This document shows positions 1 through 5,411 of a DNA stretch of 7,231 nucleotides, piece after piece. Origin of the DNA: an uncultured Peptococcaceae bacterium. GTDB lineage: Bacteria; Bacillota; Limnochordia; Darwinibacteriales; Darwinibacteriaceae. The translations under genes were made by a program, and so were the position numbers. A model generated the notes under the pieces. That model did not search any database. It had not been told where the DNA came from and saw only the letters and a program-made list of their open reading frames with translations. Numbering within the stretch: the first letter of the stretch is position 1; each line of letters opens with the position of its first letter. Where the stretch lies: positions 1 to 7,231 of the forward strand of contig CALKAR010000100.1 of NCBI GenBank assembly GCA_937988745.1, written 5' to 3'.

Positions 1-6
1 CTAGCT

Positions 7-327
7 TTAGCTGAGCCATTGATCGATGCGAGAAGCAATAGCCTGCTTTGGCATGGCTCCCACAAGACGGTCAACTTCTTTGCCATCCTTGAAGATCACC
101 ATAGTGGGAATGCTCATAACACCATAAGCCATGGCGCTCTTTTGATTGTCATCTACGTTCAGTTTTCCAAACTTCACTTTGCCATCGTATTCCGTGGCCA
201 ATTCATCTATAATAGGCCCAACCATCCGGCAGGGACCGCACCATGGAGCCCAAAAGTCAACAAATGCAACACCCTGGTGTTCCAATACTTCACTCTTGAA
301 ATTGCTGTCAGTAATTGTTGCTGGCAT
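7..327 (-). CDS. trxA: Thioredoxin
   Basis: Cytoplasmic thiol-disulfide oxidoreductase that reduces protein disulfides (and, in general for the family, persulfides) using electrons from thioredoxin reductase. The 106-residue product has the usual length of a single-domain thioredoxin. Visible features are the buried-Asp strand VDFWA (D24), the redox motif WCGPC (residues 29-33) and the cis-proline SIPT (P74), followed by the usual FKDGKEV hairpin and a C-terminal helix ending in QWLS. The start is supported by a GGGAGG ribosome binding site 7 bases upstream. It has its own consensus promoter at 360-388 carrying an inverted-repeat operator, so it need not depend on the exonuclease gene upstream. 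No thioredoxin reductase gene lies in the window. Only 6 bases follow the stop, so any terminator is outside. The family call is very secure; trxA is the generic symbol, and other paralogues may exist in the genome. Confidence 0.97.
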   Translation of the reverse strand: MPATITDSNFKSEVLEHQGVAFVDFWAPWCGPCRMVGPIIDELATEYDGKVKFGKLNVDDNQKSAMAYGVMSIPTMVIFKDGKEVDRLVGAMPKQAIASRIDQWLS

Positions 328-359
328 GACACAGCCTCCCTCATTTGATTTTCATTCTC

Positions 360-388
360 ATTATATACCCCCACGGGGTATATGTCAA
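360..388 (-). promoter_or_regulatory. Sigma-A promoter of thioredoxin gene
   Basis: Read on the minus strand, a perfect -35 box TTGACA (383-388) is followed by a 17-base spacer (366-382) and a perfect -10 box TATAAT (360-365). The predicted transcription start is near 353, giving a leader of about 26 bases before the ATG at 327, with the ribosome binding site inside it. A fully consensus promoter of this kind would be very strong if unregulated, which fits the presence of an overlapping operator. The -35 box begins only 4 bases after the stop codon of the upstream exonuclease gene. This is seen directly in sequence; activity is inferred. Confidence 0.9.
363..383. promoter_or_regulatory. CsoR/CstR-type operator
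   Basis: A perfect 9-base inverted repeat, ATATACCCC and GGGGTATAT, separated by CAC. It fills the spacer of the thioredoxin promoter and overlaps the -10 box and one base of the -35 box, so a bound protein would block RNA polymerase. The shape (TACCCC, a short centre, GGGGTA) is that recognised by the DUF156 family of repressors: CsoR (copper) and CstR (persulfide/sulfite). Which of these, if any, acts here cannot be told from the site alone, and no regulator gene is in the window. Confidence 0.75.
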
Positions 389-392
389 TACC

Positions 393-1082
393 CTAAACAA
401 CCAGTTTTCCTGCACACTCCGGTTCCTTAGTGCAAATCAGAGTGTACTGGGTATTTCCCACTTCGATGCGCATTGCAGAGCCGCAGACCGGGCAGCCGTG
501 GGTAACTTCCGTCGGATATGTTACACCGCTGCGGCCAAGAGCATGATCCCGCAGATGGCGATATACCTCAACCAAAAGCATGACATCATCGCGGGCACGA
601 TGGGAGTTGCTGTACAGTCCATCGAGTCCAAAATGATACATTAAGTTGCTCAGCTTGTGGCTCCCTCCTCCACCAGGATAGACGCATAGTTTAGGAAAAA
701 GGTTTCGAGCCAGTGCCAGCGTGTCTATACCACCCTTAGGAAGAGGGGACTGTCTGGTTCGTCGAAACATCGCGTTAAGAAAACGCTGATCAAACTGGAG
801 ATTATGGGCAACTAACGTACCGTCGCCAATGAACTCGCGTATATCCTGGGCAACCTCTGCCTCGCTGGGGCTGTGAGCTAAATCCTCATCGGTTAGACCG
901 GTAATCTCAGTGATTATCTCTGGCAGGGGCCGTCCTGGGTTAATCAGCGTCCCGTATTCCGCAACTTCACCCGAATCCCACAATTTCAGCATGAAAATTT
1001 CAATTATCCGGTCGGCAAAGGGATTCAGGCCCGTTGTTTCTACGTCCACAAACACAAGAGACTCCATATTAGTAATAAGCAT
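393..1082 (-). CDS. DEDDh (DnaQ-like) exonuclease with C-terminal zinc ribbon
   Basis: Predicted 3'-5' exonuclease, 229 residues from the chosen start. All five DEDDh metal-binding/catalytic positions are visible: D13 and E15 in the ExoI motif VDVETTG, D98 in HNLQFD (ExoII), and H161 with D166 in HRARDD (ExoIII-epsilon). After the nuclease domain (about residues 5-180) there is a four-cysteine element, CPVC (C197, C200) and C218/C223 in CTKEPEC, resembling the small zinc ribbons at the C-terminus of type I topoisomerases, probably for nucleic-acid binding. The reading frame is open back to an ATG at 1349, but that extension lies antisense to the next gene and does not look like protein. Starts at 1085 (ATGATG tandem) and 1067 are alternatives; 1082 has an AAGGA just upstream, though closer than ideal. 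It could be a proofreading-like, repair or RNA-processing nuclease; the exact substrate is unknown. Confidence 0.88.
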   Translation of the reverse strand: MLITNMESLVFVDVETTGLNPFADRIIEIFMLKLWDSGEVAEYGTLINPGRPLPEIITEITGLTDEDLAHSPSEAEVAQDIREFIGDGTLVAHNLQFDQRFLNAMFRRTRQSPLPKGGIDTLALARNLFPKLCVYPGGGGSHKLSNLMYHFGLDGLYSNSHRARDDVMLLVEVYRHLRDHALGRSGVTYPTEVTHGCPVCGSAMRIEVGNTQYTLICTKEPECAGKLVV

Positions 1083-1203
1083 CATTCCTTCCCCACATTC
1101 GCTTGAGCAATTACTTCGACTTCTGTTGTGTATTCCCTGCACAGGAAAACTCTGACTAACGCTCACCCACCCTGGGTACCTTAACTGGTAGGAGGAATAG
1201 ACG

Positions 1204-2229
1204 ATGAGTGTTCTACAAAAGCTGCAGCTCATAAACAGATATATTCGTCTCTTTCCCAGGGTGAGGCGAGAACTAGAGCCTTGGAAGCACCTTGCCGCAC
1301 AGCTGCCTGCCCCGCTCAGAGAACAGGCACAAGCAAGCCTAAAAAACAAAGAGTTTCACTGCATTGGGGGAGCGGTTTATGCTCTTTATCCTGGAGCGGA
1401 CACCACGCTCGTTCTGCGGGCCGTAGTTGCTCTCCAGACGATAAGTGACTACCTCGATAACCTCTGCGATCGGCTCTCTGTCACCAACGATAAAGCCTTT
1501 CGACGGCTGCATCAAAGCTTCCTAGACGCCCTTATGCCAGGCAAAGCCCTGCAAGATTATTACCGAGACTATCCCTATCAAGAGGAAACATATCTTCCGC
1601 GTTTGGTGATGGCCTGTCAGGAGGCATTGGCAGCTCTACCGCAGTATGCGGCTTACCAGCCTGCCGCACTGCGCCTGGGAAAATACTACTGTGAGCTGCA
1701 GAGCCGAAAACATGCCGGACCGGAAAGAGAAAGAATGCTGCTAGAATGGATAGATGCATCCTTCCCAAGAGAGAAGCTCTGGCAGGAGTGGGCTGCAGCC
1801 GCTGGCTCCACCTTGGGAATTTTTGCTCTGTTTGCCTTGTCCAGCATCGAAACAAAAACCAATGTCGGACCGCTCTTAGAGGCTTATTTCCCCTATATTC
1901 AAGCGCTTCATATCCTTCTTGATTACCTAATCGACCAAGAAGAAGACAGACATCACGGTGACCTCAACTTCACATTCTATTACTCATCTCCAGACAAGCT
2001 CCTCGATTCTTTGAAACAGCTTGTCTGGGAAAGCCACCTGCGAGCTGAGAATCTTCCCCATGCGTCTTTTCATCACACGGTAATCGACGGACTCATCGCC
2101 CTATATGGCTCCGATCCGAAAGTAAGAATGCAGAAACAGGAGCTAGTCTTCAAAGAACTGAGCAGAAACTCACGTGCCTCCTATCTGCTTCCTGCCTGCG
2201 CGGCACTTCGCCGCTTCAGCATACTCTAG
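1204..2229 (+). CDS. ytpB: YtpB-type terpene synthase (DUF2600, tetraprenyl-beta-curcumene synthase-like)
   Basis: A 341-residue all-helical protein of the DUF2600 family. The characterised member, B. subtilis YtpB, cyclises C35 heptaprenyl diphosphate to tetraprenyl-beta-curcumene, a precursor of sesquarterpenes. Family signatures visible here are HCIGGAVYALYPG (residues 52-64), the acidic DYLDNLCDR motif (D82, D85, D89) and the second acidic cluster DYLIDQEEDRHHGDLNF (from D240, with D244, E246, E247, D248), which are the likely magnesium-diphosphate binding sites. There is no signal peptide. The start is fixed by AGGAGG at 1190-1195, 8 bases before the ATG. The gene is divergent from the exonuclease (about 120 bases between) and convergent with a polyprenyl synthase whose product class is its expected substrate. 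The family is confident; the exact chain length and product are inferred. Confidence 0.88.
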   Translation: MSVLQKLQLINRYIRLFPRVRRELEPWKHLAAQLPAPLREQAQASLKNKEFHCIGGAVYALYPGADTTLVLRAVVALQTISDYLDNLCDRLSVTNDKAFRRLHQSFLDALMPGKALQDYYRDYPYQEETYLPRLVMACQEALAALPQYAAYQPAALRLGKYYCELQSRKHAGPERERMLLEWIDASFPREKLWQEWAAAAGSTLGIFALFALSSIETKTNVGPLLEAYFPYIQALHILLDYLIDQEEDRHHGDLNFTFYYSSPDKLLDSLKQLVWESHLRAENLPHASFHHTVIDGLIALYGSDPKVRMQKQELVFKELSRNSRASYLLPACAALRRFSIL

Positions 2230-3161
2230 GATTGACGAACCGCAATAGCATCTAAGAGCCTTCGGAGTTCCAATTCTGCCTCGGTCTGAGGAAGTTCATC
2301 AAGAACGCGCCTCGCTCGGTTCATGGTTTCTTCAGCCATACCCCAAATCTCATCAAGAATGCCGCTCTCACTGAGAAGCTGCTGTACCCTGTCAAAACCA
2401 AGGGCATGCCAATCATGAGCAATTAGGCCCCGCTCGTGAGCCAGAATTATAGGAAGGGTCCATGTTTCGGAGCAAAAATCCTCGCCAATGAGTTTCCCAA
2501 GTTTCTCGGTAGAACCACGGTAATCAAGAACATCGTCGGTAAGCTGAAACGCTACACCGACCGCTTCACCAAATTCACGCAGGAGACCGGCCCAGTGTTC
2601 CGCTTGGCCTGCAAGAAGTGCTCCGGCTTCACAACAGGCTCCTAACAAGGCGGCGGTTTTCCGATGAATATAGCTCCAGTATTGTTGTGCAGTACGGCAC
2701 GGCTCGAGGAGTTCATCAATTTCGCCGCGGCTCATTTCGCCAATCGCCCTGCTCATAATGGAAAGAATAGCAGCACCGCTCTCGGCAAATAATTCGAAGG
2801 CGATGGCAAAAAGGTAATCTCCTGCTAGAACAGCTTCCTTGGTTCCGAACACACGGTATGTTGCAGGTTTACCTCTTCGAAGCACGCCTTCATCGACTAT
2901 ATCGTCATGGATGAGCGATGCTCGATGAATAAGTTCCACACCGGCCGCTACATTAACGGCCTTCTGAGTCGAGACTCCTCCCCACAGACCGCTGGTTAGG
3001 AAGACAAGCTGTGCCCTAAGCATCTTACCTCGACTCGATAGAACGTGATCCATTACTGCTCGCGTCGGCCCATCAGAACAGATTGCTTCTTGGATGCGTC
3101 TTTCTACCACTGGCACAACGTTTTCCCTTGTTAATATCGTGCCCACGGCTGCAGAATACAT
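2226..3161 (-). CDS. Long-chain polyprenyl diphosphate synthase (HepT-like)
   Basis: Trans-prenyltransferase of the polyprenyl synthetase family, 311 residues, adding isopentenyl units to an allylic diphosphate. Visible motifs: GKMLRA (45-50, IPP-binding lysine and arginine), the first Asp-rich motif DDIVD (86-90) followed by LRRGKP, and the second Asp-rich motif DDVLD (209-213). The residue five before the first Asp-rich motif is a small Ala (A81), which in this family permits long products (C30 or longer) rather than C15. The usual GKxTLP segment after the second motif reads SETWTLP, so its lysine is missing. The start has AGGAGG 6 bases upstream. It could supply menaquinone side chains, but its convergent partner is a YtpB-type cyclase, suggesting a role in C35 terpenoid synthesis. 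Heptaprenyl synthases of Bacillus need a small HepS subunit, which is not in this window. Family sure; chain length inferred. Confidence 0.92.
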   Translation of the reverse strand: MYSAAVGTILTRENVVPVVERRIQEAICSDGPTRAVMDHVLSSRGKMLRAQLVFLTSGLWGGVSTQKAVNVAAGVELIHRASLIHDDIVDEGVLRRGKPATYRVFGTKEAVLAGDYLFAIAFELFAESGAAILSIMSRAIGEMSRGEIDELLEPCRTAQQYWSYIHRKTAALLGACCEAGALLAGQAEHWAGLLREFGEAVGVAFQLTDDVLDYRGSTEKLGKLIGEDFCSETWTLPIILAHERGLIAHDWHALGFDRVQQLLSESGILDEIWGMAEETMNRARRVLDELPQTEAELELRRLLDAIAVRQS

Positions 3162-3250
3162 AAAAGCCCTCCTTGCTCGACCGCATTACTGGTAAAGATA
3201 GTATCGGTCAAGCTTGGAGGGATTATCCAAATGCGTTTTATTAAAGAGTG

Positions 3251-4471
3251 TTACTCCTCATCGTAAATCCGCTTCTCGCCTTCAAGGCTCCGCACCCAAG
3301 CGGCGTCTTGGGTCACTTCCAGAGTACCACGGTACTGTCCATCCTTATCACGCACTGCGAAGTATTGTATAAGAATAAAGCTGTCACCGCGCTGAATCCA
3401 GAAGTCTGCTCGGTCCCGCTTGCCCGTTCTGAAATCGTCCACAATCTGGTTTACCACGTGCATGCTCTGCGGCGGATGGCAGTTCTGCACCTTGCGGCCA
3501 ATTACAGCTGGTGTCCGTTCAAAGATACGTTCCTTGCCTAAAGAGAAGTATCTTACCTCATCGTTCTCGTCTACGAAGGTGATATCAACGGGCAGGTGCG
3601 TAAGAAGAAGGTTGATCTGTTCAACAGTAACGGTACCAACATCCAGGTTGATCACACCGTCAGCTGTGCTGCCCACCTCATCAGCTTGACCTGGGGCCTG
3701 ATAGCGAGCCATGTCAGGATCTTTAAGCTGCTCCTTGATTTCGTTCCACTCGTCTTGGGTGAGAGTTTCCAAGCACATCGGGAAGAGAATGTTTTCTTCC
3801 TTGTACACCATCTCGGAAATTTCGTGAAGAGTTGGAACAACCTGATCAGCGATAGCGCGATTCAATCTAGGGTTAGCCTGCTTGTCTGCTTCCTGAATAA
3901 TCTTGCTGATATCCTTAATGGCTGCCCTAATCTCGTCATCGACACCCCACATTACTGAAGGCGGCCCCGTAATCCCGTGTTTTTCAAGATATGGGAAGAG
4001 TATGTTCTCCTTACGAGCATAATGGGCATCCAAAATTCCTAGCTCGGTATGTTTCTTACGCCATTCAGCCAACTCAGCACTGATATCAGTCCCTGCAGGT
4101 TTTTCACTGATCCGTGTAACGACGTCCTTGATGCTCTCCACTAATGCAGTAATCATCTTGTTCTCATCTTGGAACCATGTTACTGGATGAGACTCTGCCG
4201 CTGCCGGCACGTCACCTGCCGCGCGCTGCTGGTCTAAGCTTTCACGGAAGACCTGAACATGAACACTGCAGAGAGCTTGTACCTCCTCGATCGGCAGCCC
4301 CTCGTCAATGAGTGCCTGCTCAATAGCAGAAATCTCTGCGGCACCTACCTGGCTGAGCAATTCGGCAAACCGGTCCTTAACATCATCAACGTTAGCCCCG
4401 GCGTGAATATCTCGGATAATCCCTTTTAGGACTTCCTGGCGATGTTTTCTGTTATCAATCAATTCGCTCAC
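3251..4471 (-). CDS. DUF438 / hemerythrin / PAS domain protein
   Basis: A 406-residue cytoplasmic three-part protein. Residues about 1-75 match the helical DUF438 domain (ending CSVH, H71). Residues about 92-240 form a hemerythrin-type HHE four-helix domain with candidate di-iron ligands H95, H141, H150/E155 (HYARKENILFP), H216 and E225/E226 (YKEENILFP). Residues about 285-395 form a PAS domain with the hallmark NCHPPQS (H332) and a final strand GTLEVTQD. Hemerythrin domains bind O2 or NO, or store iron, and PAS domains sense small ligands or redox state; there is no output domain (kinase, DNA-binding), so the protein probably senses by protein contact or acts in oxygen/NO protection. This is inference. 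The start is GTG at 4471, supported by GAAGGGGG 8 bases upstream and by the absence of a nearby ATG. The polyprenyl synthase gene follows 89 bases downstream on the same strand. Confidence 0.9.
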   Translation of the reverse strand: MSELIDNRKHRQEVLKGIIRDIHAGANVDDVKDRFAELLSQVGAAEISAIEQALIDEGLPIEEVQALCSVHVQVFRESLDQQRAAGDVPAAAESHPVTWFQDENKMITALVESIKDVVTRISEKPAGTDISAELAEWRKKHTELGILDAHYARKENILFPYLEKHGITGPPSVMWGVDDEIRAAIKDISKIIQEADKQANPRLNRAIADQVVPTLHEISEMVYKEENILFPMCLETLTQDEWNEIKEQLKDPDMARYQAPGQADEVGSTADGVINLDVGTVTVEQINLLLTHLPVDITFVDENDEVRYFSLGKERIFERTPAVIGRKVQNCHPPQSMHVVNQIVDDFRTGKRDRADFWIQRGDSFILIQYFAVRDKDGQYRGTLEVTQDAAWVRSLEGEKRIYDEE

Positions 4472-4512
4472 TGAGTATGCCCCCTTCAGAATATAGCAGT
4501 TTCCTCTTATAG

Positions 4513-4526
4513 CTTGTATCTACAAG
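4513..4526. promoter_or_regulatory. 14-base dyad in divergent intergenic region, possible operator
   Basis: CTTGTA and TACAAG form a perfect 6-base inverted repeat around a 2-base centre (TC), in the 184-base gap between the divergent DUF438 gene and the coat operon. On the minus strand it lies one base upstream of TATAAG (4506-4511), a plausible -10 box for the DUF438 gene with no good -35 box. The shape recalls sites of GntR/HutC-type regulators (GT-rich arms with a short centre) but the match is loose. A regulator-binding site is likely rather than proven; the rest of the gap shows no clear RNA or gene. Confidence 0.4.
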
Positions 4527-4655
4527 GGAAAATAATCCATTAGTTGGTCACTTAGTATTTATTTCTCTGCTCGTTCCTCCTTTCCTTTTTCAGAGGTGTA
4601 AGTTTTTTGTTTCAGGGCAATATATTGGTGCAACTAACTTTAGAGGAGGCTGTCT

Positions 4656-4943
4656 ATGTACCACAATCAGTTTAACCAACAGGGAAACCAGCAGACGTTT
4701 TCCCAGCCACCTGAAATCTTGTCTGTAAAAGATTCCTTATACATCAGCGATGCGTTGAGCTGGGAACTCCTCGCATCCAAAAAGGCTCACAAGATGGCTG
4801 GCGAAAGTCAAGATCCTCAAATTAGGCAGAAACTCGAACAGCTTGCCACAATGCACCAAAGACATTATCAGACGCTGCTGAATCATTACCGGCCTCAGCA
4901 GCAGTATCAAGCTTCTCAATCATATACCCAGAAATATCAGTAA
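4656..4943 (+). CDS. Small spore coat protein, CotF N-terminal-half-like
   Basis: A 95-residue protein with a short helical core between Gln-rich tails. The core (about residues 22-78) contains VKDSLYISDALSWELL, SKKAHKMAG and DPQIRQKLEQLATMHQRHYQTLLNH, a two-helix pattern seen in small clostridial and bacillar coat proteins and resembling the first half of B. subtilis CotF. Both ends are rich in Gln, Asn and Tyr (six Gln in the first 17 residues, seven in the last 15), typical of coat proteins that are cross-linked. It should be made in the mother cell during sporulation and deposited on the forespore. The start has GAGGAGG 6 bases upstream. The next coat gene begins 18 bases after its stop, so the two are very likely co-transcribed. 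The link to spore coat is strong because of the neighbour; the exact layer is unknown. Confidence 0.85.
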   Translation: MYHNQFNQQGNQQTFSQPPEILSVKDSLYISDALSWELLASKKAHKMAGESQDPQIRQKLEQLATMHQRHYQTLLNHYRPQQQYQASQSYTQKYQ

Positions 4944-4961
4944 TCCAAGGGAGGCACAATA

Positions 4962-5345
4962 ATGCACTATCAACAGCAGGGTATGTACGGCGGTCATCAA
5001 AATTACCCCGGCGCTCAACCGCCGACTGTAAAAAATCCATCTGTCCAACAGCCGAAAACTCCAGATATGAACGATCGAGACCGTCTCAACGATATGCTTC
5101 TCACCGAGAAATATCTAACTGATGGACTGAACGTTTTCGTTAGAGAAGCCAGTCACCAGAGTCTCTACCGCGATGTGATGCAAATTCTAAATGAAACCCA
5201 TCAAGCGGCTCGAGAAGTGTTCAACCTGATGTTCGCTAAGGGCTGGTACACCTTAGAAGTTGAGGAGCCTGCCCATGTTGCTCAGCAGCAGCAAAAGTTC
5301 TCGGGCTATCAAAGCCAGTTTCCAGGCGGTCCTACCAATTTCTAG
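4962..5345 (+). CDS. Spore coat protein, Coat_F family (CotF-like)
   Basis: A 127-residue spore coat protein. The Coat_F domain spans about residues 37-99 and shows the conserved run NDRDRLNDMLLTEKYLTDG, then REASHQSLYRDVMQILNETH and the closing FNLMFAKGWYTLE, a small helical hairpin. The N-terminal 36 residues are rich in Gln, Gly, Pro and Tyr, and the last 20 have a run of four Gln plus Gly/Pro, both low-complexity tails suited to coat assembly or cross-linking. The start has AAGGGAGG 7 bases upstream. It is the second gene of a two-gene coat operon and is followed by a terminator hairpin at 5364-5404. In B. subtilis CotF is made as one precursor and cut into two peptides; here this gene corresponds best to the C-terminal one. 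No sporulation sigma-factor promoter could be assigned with confidence. Confidence 0.93.
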   Translation: MHYQQQGMYGGHQNYPGAQPPTVKNPSVQQPKTPDMNDRDRLNDMLLTEKYLTDGLNVFVREASHQSLYRDVMQILNETHQAAREVFNLMFAKGWYTLEVEEPAHVAQQQQKFSGYQSQFPGGPTNF

Positions 5346-5350
5346 ACGAT

Positions 5351-5404
5351 AAAACTATAAAAAAACACAGAGGCACCTCGCGGAGCGCGAGAAACCTCTG
5401 TGTT
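5351..5404 (-). terminator. Rho-independent terminator of transketolase, probably bidirectional
   Basis: Outer arms AACACAGAGG (5364-5373) and CCTCTGTGTT (5395-5404) pair perfectly over 10 bases. Inside, CTCGCG (5377-5382) and CGCGAG (5386-5391) form a second perfect 6-base stem with a 3-base loop, separated from the outer stem by a CAC/AAA internal loop. On the minus strand the hairpin starts 7 bases after the transketolase stop and is followed by a U-rich tail (TTTTT, ATAG, TTTT). On the plus strand it follows the coat operon by 18 bases but has only a weak T tract, so it probably serves both directions with better termination of transketolase. Confidence 0.9.
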
Positions 5405-5411
5405 GTCTATT

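Noticed and set aside
1165..1177. Small hairpin ACCCA-CCC-TGGGT in front of the terpene synthase, possible leader control
   Set aside because: Only 5 base pairs, no conserved riboswitch or T-box feature, and the gap is too short for one; it does not clearly cover the ribosome binding site.
1083..1349. Open extension of the exonuclease frame back to an ATG at 1349
   Set aside because: It adds about 89 Cys/Ser/Arg-rich residues with no domain character, runs antisense to the start of the terpene synthase, and would cover that gene's ribosome binding site; the conserved exonuclease motif begins just after the downstream start.
1532..1855. Minus-strand open frame of 107 codons inside the terpene synthase gene
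   Set aside because: Lies wholly antisense to a well-conserved gene, has no recognisable motif, and is one of several shadow frames in this window.
3197..3205. GATA-G-TATC dyad upstream of the polyprenyl synthase
   Set aside because: A 4-base arm is expected by chance, and no convincing promoter boxes surround it.
3214..3230. TTGGA ... TCCAA inverted repeat after the DUF438 gene as a terminator
   Set aside because: A 5-base AT-rich stem with no T tract on the minus strand; too weak to call.
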